NCBI RefSeq assembly: GCF_020084865.1
Contig: NZ_CP071953.1
Coordinates: forward strand, 434,001-498,000
Direction: 5' to 3'
Length of the DNA: 64,000 bases
Source: Candidatus Kaistella beijingensis
GTDB taxonomy: Bacteria; Bacteroidota; Bacteroidia; Flavobacteriales; Weeksellaceae
Part shown: piece by piece, positions 18,395-26,730 of the stretch
Layout: each line of letters begins with the position of its first letter
How positions within the stretch are numbered: the stretch's first letter is position 1
The notes under the pieces: model-generated
Told to the model about the DNA's origin: nothing
Seen by the model: the letters and a program-made list of their open reading frames with translations, nothing else
The model's database searches: none
Position numbers and translations under genes: made by a program

Positions 18395-19066
18395 TTATCG
18401 GACATAATTTCTGTTTCCGAAAATTGCCGAACCAATCCGCACTGAATTTGCACCACAATTAATGGCAATCTGGAAGTCATCACTCATTCCCATCGATAAG
18501 GTGTCCAATTTTTTCAATAATGAAAGTTGGTCGAAAATCTGTTTTAAGTACATGAATTCTTTTCGCACTTGGTTTTTGTCCTCGGTAAAAGTCGCCATTC
18601 CCATCAAACCTGTGATTTCAATATTTGGATATCTTCCGTTGAGATAATCGGTGAAAAGTTCTTTTGCTTCGTTGATTTCCAACCCGAATTTTGTTTCTTC
18701 TTCCGCAATTTTTACTTGAAGCAAAACCTTGATTTTACGTTTGTATTTTTCTGCCTGCTTATCAATTTCAGTTAGCAGTTTTTCGGAATCCACGCTTTGT
18801 ATCGTATCAATGAATTCGGCGATATATTTCACTTTATTGGTTTGAAGATGTCCGATTAAGTGCCATTGAATGTCACCTGGTAAAAGCGGAAATTTCTCCA
18901 AAAGTTCCTGCACTTTATTTTCGCCAAAAACTCTTTGTCCCAAATCATAAACCTGCTGAATTTTTTCAACTGGATGCATTTTTGAGACCGCAACTAATTG
19001 TACATTTTCGGGGATTTGCTTAATTATTTCTTGGTAATTATGTAGAAGAACAAGGTCATTAATCAT
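18395..19066 (-). CDS. yggS: PLP homeostasis protein, YggS family
   Basis: A 223-residue TIM-barrel PLP-binding protein. The PLP lysine is K29 in LVAVSKMHP; FGENKVQELLEKF, WHLIGHLQTNKVK and the C-terminal SMGMSDDFQIAINCG with VRIGSAIFG complete the family pattern. It buffers the intracellular pool of pyridoxal phosphate and affects amino-acid metabolism. Same strand as the NtrC-like gene, 78 bases upstream of it. Confidence 0.94.
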   Translation of the reverse strand: MINDLVLLHNYQEIIKQIPENVQLVAVSKMHPVEKIQQVYDLGQRVFGENKVQELLEKFPLLPGDIQWHLIGHLQTNKVKYIAEFIDTIQSVDSEKLLTEIDKQAEKYKRKIKVLLQVKIAEEETKFGLEINEAKELFTDYLNGRYPNIEITGLMGMATFTEDKNQVRKEFMYLKQIFDQLSLLKKLDTLSMGMSDDFQIAINCGANSVRIGSAIFGNRNYVR

Positions 19067-19193
19067 TGATGGTTCAGTTGTTTTCCGAAAAGTTAATAAT
19101 TTTTTTCAAAAGTAGGGAGGAAATAATTGGTTTCCGACTATAAATAAGGAAATATTATGCTTTAAATATAAAATAAATTTTTTCAAATACATT

Positions 19194-19241
19194 TTAGGGT
19201 GTTTTCACCCTAATTTTAAAGTATTGTTATCAGTATATTTG
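19194..19241 (+). promoter_or_regulatory. Palindromic activator-type site and promoter of the signalling operon
   Basis: A perfect inverted repeat, arms TTAGGGTG (19194-19201) and CACCCTAA (19206-19213) around TTTT, stands 30.5 bases (centre to box start) upstream of the -7 box TATATTTG (19234-19241). There is no TTTG at the usual -33 position; the palindrome's right arm takes that place, as expected for an activator-dependent promoter. The same arrangement recurs at 21772 and 26662. Confidence 0.75.
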
Positions 19242-19262
19242 TTAAAATAAAACCTAAAAACG

Positions 19263-19664
19263 ATGAAAAATCTTAACGATCATTTGCTGAACAGCAAACA
19301 AGCGGAAATTCTTTCGAAAGAGTACGAAAGAACAAACTATTCCCAGATTAACTCTTCCAGACCATCCGGTAAGCCAGATTCAAAGCATTACATCTATGAT
19401 TTGGAGGTTTTACAGGAGTACATTAATCTGATCCGTGATGATATGGAAAAACGTGGAATTAGAAACAAGGGTATTCGTATTTCATTAGGAAAGTATCCTG
19501 ACATAAGTTTTGACCCGAGATTAAATCCAGATTTTTTAGGATATCAAACCATCTTTTTTTCGGGTGAAGATATGGATGGTGCTTCGGCAACAGATCGTGT
19601 CGAATCCGCTCCTATTCCTGATGGACCAGTTTTAGATTTTGGAACCATCGCACCACCGTATTAA
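19263..19664 (+). CDS. Unknown 133-residue protein, first gene of the signalling operon
   Basis: No family recognised. The chain has no signal peptide or membrane segment. Residues 1-35 are polar, with NSKQAEILSKEYERTNYSQI as a probable helix; 45-62 (YDLEVLQEYINLIRDDMEKR) a second helix; then the segment GIRISLGKYPDISFDPRLNP; the C-terminus is Pro/Gly-rich and ends in an exposed aromatic (FGTIAPPY). It starts about 15 bases after the expected transcription start and is followed after 18 bases by the 7-TM gene. It may be a cytosolic partner of the kinase (inference). Confidence 0.7.
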   Translation: MKNLNDHLLNSKQAEILSKEYERTNYSQINSSRPSGKPDSKHYIYDLEVLQEYINLIRDDMEKRGIRNKGIRISLGKYPDISFDPRLNPDFLGYQTIFFSGEDMDGASATDRVESAPIPDGPVLDFGTIAPPY

Positions 19665-19682
19665 TTGAACGGTTAAAAAATC

Positions 19683-20342
19683 ATGATTGAGTGGAACAAA
19701 CAATTGGGTGTCCTAATCCAAATTTTGTTGATGCTTTTAACTCTGTTTTTTCTAATTTTAAGAAGAAACCAACTTGGCAAAAGCATCAATTACTTTATTA
19801 GTGCAATATCACTGGGTTGCGGCATCGAGATATTTAATTTCGTTAGTAAATATTTTGATGAGGAATACAATTCAGTGCCTGTTTACATTATTGGAGTTAA
19901 CCTCATTATTTTTTTTATTTTCTTTCTTTATTTCTATCAATTATTAGAAGTAAAGCGCTTTAAAAGAATAGGTGTTGCTTTAATTGTAATTTTCTTGTTG
20001 GGTTATCTCATTTCTGCGATAGCCCAAAAAGATTTTTTCAATAGTTTTCCTTTTGTCTTTTATTGTGCGGAGGTTGCCTTGCTTTCTATGATTATTTTTT
20101 TGGTTCTGTGGCAAACATTTAATTCAGACAGAATTTTGAAACTAAAGTCATACTATCCTTTTTGGGTGAGCATAGGTTTGATGGTTATTTATTTGGGTGT
20201 TGTTCCGCTGCTGATCGTAAGTAATACTGCAAAAACAATGATGAACTTAAATATTTTTTTCATAATTTTATTTGCGGTAAATGTAATAGGATATTCTATT
20301 TTGTTAACTGGTATTTTTTACGCAAAAAATACAGAAATATAA
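19683..20342 (+). CDS. Seven-helix membrane protein of a two-component operon
   Basis: A 219-residue protein made almost wholly of seven hydrophobic helices (about residues 8-26, 36-57, 65-88, 95-113, 120-145, 158-180 and 187-213), with very short loops. No catalytic motif is seen. It lies between the unknown 133-residue protein and the kinase, 6 bases from the kinase start, so it probably works as the membrane sensor for a kinase that has only one helix itself (inference from position). Confidence 0.75.
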   Translation: MIEWNKQLGVLIQILLMLLTLFFLILRRNQLGKSINYFISAISLGCGIEIFNFVSKYFDEEYNSVPVYIIGVNLIIFFIFFLYFYQLLEVKRFKRIGVALIVIFLLGYLISAIAQKDFFNSFPFVFYCAEVALLSMIIFLVLWQTFNSDRILKLKSYYPFWVSIGLMVIYLGVVPLLIVSNTAKTMMNLNIFFIILFAVNVIGYSILLTGIFYAKNTEI

Positions 20343-20348
20343 TAAATA

Positions 20349-21137
20349 ATGAACTTCTCGGAAACAGATTTTCTGATTACATTATCCACATTCATTATAC
20401 TGATAGTTGTATTAATGATGGTATTGATTTATGGAGTTTTCATAAAAAAGAAATCTGAACTCCTTTTGTCACAGCAAAAGAAAGAAGCCATTTTCGAACA
20501 GGAACTGGCAATTTCTCAAGTGGAAATTAAAGAGCAGACCCTCAATTACATCGGGCAGGAATTACATGACGATTTAGGGCAGAAATTATCGGTGGCACGT
20601 CTCATGACCAATAAAATCTCTTTTTCAAAAGAAACAGATATAAAGGAAATTGGGACAGAAATTAATCTTTTAGTGGGAGAATGTATTCAAGACATCAGAA
20701 ATTTATCCAAAATATTCATCACCAAACAAGTCGAACATTTTGGATTTGTGGATTCTATTGAAAGAGAGGTTTTTCGCCTAAGGAAATTAAGCTTGATGGA
20801 AGTGGAGTACCAAAACAATAATCATCATTTGGAAATGAAACCAGATCACGCACTCATTTTATTTCGAATTATTCAGGAATGTATCAATAATGTCATCAAA
20901 CATTCAAGAGCAAAAAAAATAGTTCTTGCCGTTCACGAAAATAGCGATTCTATAGAAGTAAAAGTTAGTGATGATGGTATAGGTTTTAGAGAGAAGGATA
21001 TTTATGACGGAAGTGGATTGAAAAGTATGGCAAACAGAGCCAAGATCATCAATGCAGATTTCAATATAAAATCGCAGGAAAACAAAGGAACAGATATTAC
21101 GGTACTATACCGAAAAAAAAATTATGGAAAAGATTAA
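20349..21137 (+). CDS. Sensor histidine kinase, NarX/DesK-type (HisKA_3)
   Basis: A 262-residue kinase. One membrane helix (about residues 8-30), a coiled coil (35-65), the H-box GQELHDDLGQKLSVARLM with phospho-His near residue 74, an N-box ECINNVIKHSRA, and G-boxes VSDDGIGFRE and GSGLKSMANRA with NKGTDITVLY at the end. It has no extracellular domain, so signal input must come from the membrane or a partner. It overlaps the regulator gene by 14 bases (21124-21137), indicating translational coupling. Confidence 0.9.
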   Translation: MNFSETDFLITLSTFIILIVVLMMVLIYGVFIKKKSELLLSQQKKEAIFEQELAISQVEIKEQTLNYIGQELHDDLGQKLSVARLMTNKISFSKETDIKEIGTEINLLVGECIQDIRNLSKIFITKQVEHFGFVDSIEREVFRLRKLSLMEVEYQNNNHHLEMKPDHALILFRIIQECINNVIKHSRAKKIVLAVHENSDSIEVKVSDDGIGFREKDIYDGSGLKSMANRAKIINADFNIKSQENKGTDITVLYRKKNYGKD

Positions 21138-21768
21138 AATTGCTATCGTTGATGACCATAAACTGGTTTCTAAGGCGCTCGAAAATATGATCTCTGTCAA
21201 TTCAGATTTTGAGGTGATCATGACCTGCTTCAACGGCGAAGAATTCTTAAATGAGTTGGAGACTAAAAAAATAATGCCTGATGTTGTGTTGATGGATATA
21301 AATATGCCGGTGAAAAATGGAATAGAAACAACCGGCGCTCTAAAAAAAATACATCCAGATCTGAAGGTGATCGCCCTCACCATGGAAGATAACGAAGCTA
21401 CTATTATTAAGATGCTTAATGCAGGTGCGAAAGGATACTTGCTGAAAGATATGTCTCCTGATAATCTTTTTGAAGCTATTCATATCGTTCATGAGAAAGG
21501 AACTTTTTATACCGACATGATCAATCAAAGTTTACTGAAGATAAAAAGCGAGAAAAAATTTGCAGATAAGGTGAAAGAAGAGTTAAATGACAGAGAAGTG
21601 GAATTTATTAAATTGGCATGTTCCGAGTTAACTTACCGTGAAATCGCGGACAAAATGTTTCTGAGCCCGAGAACGATAGACGGATATCGGGACTCGATTT
21701 TTGGCAAAATCAATGTAAAATCGAGGGTAGGAATTGTACTTTTTGCGATAAAAAATGAATTATATTAA
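21124..21768 (+). CDS. LuxR/NarL-type response regulator with intact receiver
   Basis: A 214-residue regulator. The receiver has all key residues: acidic pair in AIVDDHKL, phospho-Asp in VVLMDINMP, Thr in IALTMED and Lys in GYLLKDMSP. The C-terminal GerE helix-turn-helix contains LNDREVEFIKLACSELTYRE, ADKMFLSPRTIDGYR. It is the output of the upstream kinase. A NarL-type dimer is a plausible binder of the nearby GGGTG-N4-CACCC palindromes, including the one in front of its own operon. Confidence 0.92.
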   Translation: MEKIKIAIVDDHKLVSKALENMISVNSDFEVIMTCFNGEEFLNELETKKIMPDVVLMDINMPVKNGIETTGALKKIHPDLKVIALTMEDNEATIIKMLNAGAKGYLLKDMSPDNLFEAIHIVHEKGTFYTDMINQSLLKIKSEKKFADKVKEELNDREVEFIKLACSELTYREIADKMFLSPRTIDGYRDSIFGKINVKSRVGIVLFAIKNELY

Positions 21769-21771
21769 AAA

Positions 21772-21818
21772 TAGGGTGTTTTCACGGTAGCGTTGTTTCA
21801 CTTTTTAGTTTACCTTTG
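21772..21818 (+). promoter_or_regulatory. Second palindromic site with promoter, driving a tiny transcript
   Basis: TAGGGTG (21772-21778), TTTT, CACGGTA (21783-21789; two changes from a perfect repeat) and, with centre-to-box distance 30.5 bases, a -7 box TACCTTTG (21811-21818). It begins 4 bases after the regulator stop. The transcript it predicts (from about 21825) runs straight into the hairpin at 21844-21887. Confidence 0.65.
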
Positions 21819-21824
21819 AACCAT

Positions 21825-21887
21825 AAATATTACACAGATAATGGAAAAAAAGAAGAGCCGGCTTTTATGTCGGTTTTTTTTTTGTCC
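21825..21887 (+). ncRNA. Predicted short hairpin RNA or gene remnant under the palindromic promoter
   Basis: The predicted transcript has about 16 bases of leader, then an ATG (21841) followed by AAAAAAAGAAGAGCCGGC, loop TTTTAT and GTCGG with a long T run. The only open frame is 18 codons (MEKKKSRLLCRFFFCPFF), which overlaps the terminator and is unlikely to be a real product. It is either a small RNA, a leader, or the scar of a deleted gene. Confidence 0.4.
21844..21887 (+). terminator. Terminator hairpin ahead of dnaE
   Basis: Arms GCCGGC (21857-21862) and GTCGGT (21869-21874) extended by A-rich/T-rich flanks, ending in ten T. It can end both the tiny transcript and the signalling operon. 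Confidence 0.75.
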
Positions 21888-21936
21888 TTTTTTTTAAAGA
21901 AATTTTAAACTAATTTTACCAAAATTCTTTAATTAA

Positions 21937-24900
21937 ATGTATCTGATTTTCGACACCGAAACTACCGGTTTACCTAAAAACTTCAACGCCCCATTAACCG
22001 ATTCCGACAATTGGCCGAGAATGGTTCAAATTGCGTGGCAACTCCATGACAAAGACGGAAATCTTTTAGAAAATCAGGATTACATCGTCAAACCGGAAGG
22101 TTACGACATTCCTTTCAACGCTGCGAGAATCCACGGAATTTCCACAAAATTAGCCAACGAAGAAGGTCGAGATTTAAACGAAGTTTTAATCGAATTTCAA
22201 GAAGTTTTAAAAAAGGCGGAAGTTGTTGCAGGTCACAACATCGATTTCGATTACAAAATTGTGGGCGCAGAATTTTTTAGAAAGGAGTTAGAAAATACGT
22301 TAGAAAAGATTCCATCTGCAGATACGATGGAATTGGGAACGGAGTTTTGCCAATTAGGCGGTGGAAAAAACGGAAGATACAAGTCTCCAAAATTGGAGGA
22401 ACTTTACGAAAAATTATATGGTGAAAAATTCGATGAAGCACACAACGCTGCAGCCGACGTGAATGCAACTGCACAGGTTTTCTTCGAAATGATGCGGATT
22501 GGAATTATTCCCGCAGAAAATCTCAAAATTACCGAAGCAGAATTACAGGATTTCATCAGCAATCATAAAAGTCCGATTAAACCGTTTGCAATTGTTATCA
22601 GAAGACAGGTTGCCGCCTCGAAAAAGAAAAAAACAGTCGATTTTGGTGATAGCGATGAAATTGAAATCGGCGATTATTTCAACTTCCATAACCACAGTAT
22701 TTATTCGTCGCTTCAAGCCTCTACGCATATTCATGAACTGATTAATAAAGCGTTGCAAAATAATTTTGCAGCAGTTGGTTTGGTTGATTTGGGAAATATG
22801 ATGGGGGCTTTTAAGTTTGTTTCCGAGGTTGAAAAAGCGAACGGAACCATCAAAAAAAATCACAAGGAATTTTTAGAGAAAAAACAAAAAGCGGAAGAAG
22901 AAGGAAATGATTTTAAAGAAACCGAACCACGAAAAGAAGAACTCATTCCCATCATCGGTTGTGAATTCTATATTTCCGACCGGCCTGAACAAAAGCAGTT
23001 TACCAAAGATGACCCCGACCGAAGAACCAATGTGGTTTTGTTGGCAAAGAACTTCAACGGTTATAAAAATCTTGCGAAGCTTTCGAGTATTGGTTATGTG
23101 AACGGATTTTATTTTGGCGTTCCAAGGATTTCAAAGGAAATGATTGCTCAATATAAGGAAGATTTAATTGCTTTAACGGCGGGAACTTTCGGTGATGTTC
23201 CGAATACGATTTTAGAATTTGGGGAACAAAAAGGAGAAGAAGTTTTCAAATGGTGGAAAGAGACTTTTGGTGAAGATTTTTATGTTCAGCTTCAAAACCA
23301 TGAAGTGGAGGAAGAAGAACACTTAAATGATGTTCTACTCGAATTTGCCGACAAATATAATGTCAAAATTCTAGCTCAAAACGAAACGTTCTACACCGAA
23401 AAAACAGACGCGAATATTCAGGATATTTTATATTGTATTAAGGATGGCGAAAAACTGTCATCGCCTGTTGGAAAAGGTTTCGGAAAAAGGAGAGGACTTC
23501 CTTCCAATGAATTTTACATTAAAAACGAAGAGGAAATCAAGCAAAGTTTTCGACAGTTTCCCGATGCGTTTGAAGCGTATACGGAATTTTTGGCCAAGTT
23601 TGAACCTTATACTTTAAAGCGTGATGTTCTACTTCCCAAATTCAACATTCCTGAAGAATTTTTGAGTGAGGAAGATAAAATTGATGGGGGAAAACGTGGT
23701 GAAAATGCTTATTTAAGATATTTAACCTACGAAGGTGCAAAAAAGAAATATACCGAAATCACCGATGAAATCAAGGATAGATTAGATTTTGAATTGGAAG
23801 TTATTGCGAATACCGGTTATCCCGGATATTTTTTGATTGTTCAGGATTTCTGTAACGAGGCGAGAAATATGGGAGTTTGGGTTGGTCCAGGTCGTGGTTC
23901 TGCGGCAGGTTCTGCGGTGGCTTATTGCATCGGAATTACCAACGTTGACCCTATTAAATACGACTTACTTTTCGAAAGGTTCCTCAACCCTGAAAGAATT
24001 TCCATGCCCGATATTGATATCGATTTCGATGATGAAGGTCGCGATAAAATCATCAAATGGGTGGTGGAAAAATATGGAAAAAGTAATGTCGCACAAATTA
24101 TCACCTATTCCGTTTTGGGTGGAAAATCTGCAATTAAAGATGCGGGAAGAGTTTTGGATGTTTCCATTGCGGAAACCAACAATATTGCGAAACTCGTTCC
24201 GTCAACTCCGGGAATGAATATTGCGAAAGCTTTTTCAAAATTCGATAAGTTAAGCCCTGAAGATAAAATTCTTGCACAGGAAATGAAAGATATTCTTGCC
24301 AATCCAGAAGATGGTAGATTTGAAGTTCTTTCCGCAGCACAAAAAATGGAAGGCTGCATTAGAAATACAGGAATTCATGCATGTGGAGTGATTATCACAC
24401 CGGAAGATATTTCGAATCTCGTTCCGATTACGATTGCTTCGAAAGATGCCGATATTTTGGTTTCGCAATTTGACAATTCCGTGGCGGAAAGTGCAGGTTT
24501 GCTGAAGATGGATTTCCTGGGTTTGAGGACTTTAACCATCATTAAACACGCCATCAAACTCATCAAACAAAGACATGGAATCGATATCAATCCTGATGAA
24601 ATTCCATTGACTGATACCAAAACTTTCCAACTTTTTCAAGAGGGTAGAACGGTTGGGATTTTCCAATATGAAAGTCCGGGAATGCAGAAATACATGCGTG
24701 AACTGAAACCGACAGTTTTTGCGGATTTAATTGCGATGAACGCACTCTACAGACCGGGTCCAATTAAATATATTCCAAATTTTATCAACCGAAAAAATGG
24801 TTTGGAAAAAGTTGTATACGATTTAGAGGAAACCGAAGAATATTTAAAGGAAACCCACGGAATTACTGTTTATCAGGAACAGGTAATGTTGCTTTCTCAA

Positions 24901-26586
24901 AAACTTGCCAATTTCACTAAAGGTGAAGCCGATACATTGAGAAAAGCGATGGGTAAAAAGCAGAAAGATGTTCTCGATAAAATGTATCCGAAATTTATTG
25001 AAGGGGGAGAAAAAAACAACCTCGATGTTGATAAACTCAACAAAATTTGGAAAGATTGGGAAGCGTTTGCAGAATATGCCTTCAATAAATCGCACTCCAC
25101 CTGTTATGCCTTGATTGCTTATCACACCGCTTATCTCAAAGCCAATTATCCGGCGGAATATATGGCGAGCGTTATGTCGAATAACATCAACAATACCAAA
25201 CAAATCACCCTATTTATGGAGGATTGCAAAAGTATTGGTGTAGATGTTTTAGGACCGGATGTGAACGAATCCCAATATGAATTTGCGGTGAACGAAAAAG
25301 GACAAATCCGTTTTGGTTTGGGTGCAATTAAAGGAATTGGTGAAGGTCCGAGTGAAGCGATTGTGGAGGCAAGAAAAGAAGAAAGATTCAAAAATATTTA
25401 CGATTTTTTCGAGAAAGTTCCATCGGGTCAAATGAACAAAAGAGTGGCGGAAAGTTTGGTTATTGCAGGTGCTTTTGATGAAGTGGACAAATATCACCGT
25501 GCACAATATTTCGATATCGATAGTTCGGGAAGAACCAATGTGGAGCGACTTTTACGTTACGGACAAAGTTTTCAGGACAATAAAAACGAGATTGAAAATT
25601 CCCTTTTCGCCGATTTTGCTGACGAAGTGAAAATTGAACAACCGAAGATCAATCCTGCTCCGGAATGGCAAAACATGCACAAACTCAACAAGGAAAAGGA
25701 AATCATTGGTTTCTATCTTTCTGCGCATCCGTTGGATGAATATAAATATCAATATCAGTTTATTCAGGGAGCTTTGAGCAAAAAGGAAATTTTGGAAGGC
25801 AAAAAAGAGGAAGTGGTGGAACTGGAAAAAGTGATTCTTCCAATCGATGTTTCCGAAGTCGCAGATTCGGATGAAGATTTGGTGGATATTCCTTCAGAAA
25901 ATTTAGATGAAGAAGATTCGCTGATTGAAGAACCGACTAAAAAGGCAGAACCAAAAGGAACTTTCAACTTCCTGAATTTGGATGAAGTGGATGCTTTTAA
26001 AGAAACGGTGTTTGGAAATCAACCTGATTTGTTCAACAACGACAAACTGTCCTGGAAAGAGAAACAGGCAATAAAAAACAACGCACCCGAATACATGGTT
26101 GCAGGAATGGTGACGGAATATTCTGTTCGAGACGGAAAAAACAGTGGTGAAAAAGTCGCCTTCATCACTTTGGAAGATTACAGCGGAAGTTACAGTTTTC
26201 GTTTGGGTGACCGCGATTATATGCGATTACGCGACAAAGTGGATGTGCAGCGATTTGTCATTTTTAAGATTAAATTTTCTCAATCCAATGACGGCAGGGT
26301 TTTCGTGAATGTTGCAGATATTATCGATTTAAAGGACGCTTTCGAAAAATTTGCCAAAAAAATGACGGTTGTTGTCGATATCAACGATTTACGGAAAGAG
26401 GACATCGAGTTTTTCAAAAAGAATTTCATTGAAAATAAGGGCGAACAAAAACTCAATTTCTATGTGAAAAATCCTTCAGATAATTCAACAATAGAACTGA
26501 TGTCAATGAAAGCCCATGTGGAAATCAACGGCGATATTTTGAACGTCATCAATGAAATGCAGAAATATGAGGTTTTTCTGAATTAG
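21937..26586 (+). CDS. dnaE: DNA polymerase III alpha subunit with fused N-terminal 3'-5' exonuclease
   Basis: A 1549-residue replicative polymerase. Residues 1-190 are a DnaQ-like DEDDh exonuclease (FDTETTG, D6 and E8; NAAADVNATA with the last acidic residue). A PHP domain follows (HNH at 251-253), but its usual TDHGN reads VDLGN, so a metal-binding His is lost. The palm carries PDIDIDFDDEG with D692, D694 and D696. An acidic linker near 1290-1330 precedes the C-terminal OB-fold region. Fusion of proofreading and polymerase is found in other flavobacteria and makes a separate epsilon subunit unnecessary. Confidence 0.95.
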   Translation: MYLIFDTETTGLPKNFNAPLTDSDNWPRMVQIAWQLHDKDGNLLENQDYIVKPEGYDIPFNAARIHGISTKLANEEGRDLNEVLIEFQEVLKKAEVVAGHNIDFDYKIVGAEFFRKELENTLEKIPSADTMELGTEFCQLGGGKNGRYKSPKLEELYEKLYGEKFDEAHNAAADVNATAQVFFEMMRIGIIPAENLKITEAELQDFISNHKSPIKPFAIVIRRQVAASKKKKTVDFGDSDEIEIGDYFNFHNHSIYSSLQASTHIHELINKALQNNFAAVGLVDLGNMMGAFKFVSEVEKANGTIKKNHKEFLEKKQKAEEEGNDFKETEPRKEELIPIIGCEFYISDRPEQKQFTKDDPDRRTNVVLLAKNFNGYKNLAKLSSIGYVNGFYFGVPRISKEMIAQYKEDLIALTAGTFGDVPNTILEFGEQKGEEVFKWWKETFGEDFYVQLQNHEVEEEEHLNDVLLEFADKYNVKILAQNETFYTEKTDANIQDILYCIKDGEKLSSPVGKGFGKRRGLPSNEFYIKNEEEIKQSFRQFPDAFEAYTEFLAKFEPYTLKRDVLLPKFNIPEEFLSEEDKIDGGKRGENAYLRYLTYEGAKKKYTEITDEIKDRLDFELEVIANTGYPGYFLIVQDFCNEARNMGVWVGPGRGSAAGSAVAYCIGITNVDPIKYDLLFERFLNPERISMPDIDIDFDDEGRDKIIKWVVEKYGKSNVAQIITYSVLGGKSAIKDAGRVLDVSIAETNNIAKLVPSTPGMNIAKAFSKFDKLSPEDKILAQEMKDILANPEDGRFEVLSAAQKMEGCIRNTGIHACGVIITPEDISNLVPITIASKDADILVSQFDNSVAESAGLLKMDFLGLRTLTIIKHAIKLIKQRHGIDINPDEIPLTDTKTFQLFQEGRTVGIFQYESPGMQKYMRELKPTVFADLIAMNALYRPGPIKYIPNFINRKNGLEKVVYDLEETEEYLKETHGITVYQEQVMLLSQKLANFTKGEADTLRKAMGKKQKDVLDKMYPKFIEGGEKNNLDVDKLNKIWKDWEAFAEYAFNKSHSTCYALIAYHTAYLKANYPAEYMASVMSNNINNTKQITLFMEDCKSIGVDVLGPDVNESQYEFAVNEKGQIRFGLGAIKGIGEGPSEAIVEARKEERFKNIYDFFEKVPSGQMNKRVAESLVIAGAFDEVDKYHRAQYFDIDSSGRTNVERLLRYGQSFQDNKNEIENSLFADFADEVKIEQPKINPAPEWQNMHKLNKEKEIIGFYLSAHPLDEYKYQYQFIQGALSKKEILEGKKEEVVELEKVILPIDVSEVADSDEDLVDIPSENLDEEDSLIEEPTKKAEPKGTFNFLNLDEVDAFKETVFGNQPDLFNNDKLSWKEKQAIKNNAPEYMVAGMVTEYSVRDGKNSGEKVAFITLEDYSGSYSFRLGDRDYMRLRDKVDVQRFVIFKIKFSQSNDGRVFVNVADIIDLKDAFEKFAKKMTVVVDINDLRKEDIEFFKKNFIENKGEQKLNFYVKNPSDNSTIELMSMKAHVEINGDILNVINEMQKYEVFLN

Positions 26587-26610
26587 ACTTAGAGTTTTTC
26601 ATGATTACTA

Positions 26611-26641
26611 AAAACAGCGACTAAGGTTGCTGTTTTTTTTT
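26611..26641 (+). terminator. Terminator of dnaE
   Basis: An 11-pair hairpin, arms AAAACAGCGAC (26611-26621) and GTTGCTGTTTT (26626-26636), loop TAAG, followed by T. Confidence 0.85.
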
Positions 26642-26661
26642 GCTTTCAAACAACAGTTAAA

Positions 26662-26709
26662 AAAGGGTGAAATCACGATTTTTTTTTTTGTTGAAACTCT
26701 TTACCTTCG
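26662..26709 (+). promoter_or_regulatory. Third palindromic site with promoter, upstream of the CsgD-like gene
   Basis: AAAGGGTG (26662-26669), spacer AAAT, CACGATT (26674-26680), then -7-like box TACCTTCG (26702-26709) at the same 30.5-base centre-to-box distance as at 19194 and 21772. The right arm is degenerate beyond CAC. Confidence 0.65.
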
Positions 26710-26730
26710 TACAAACAAATAACTAATAAA

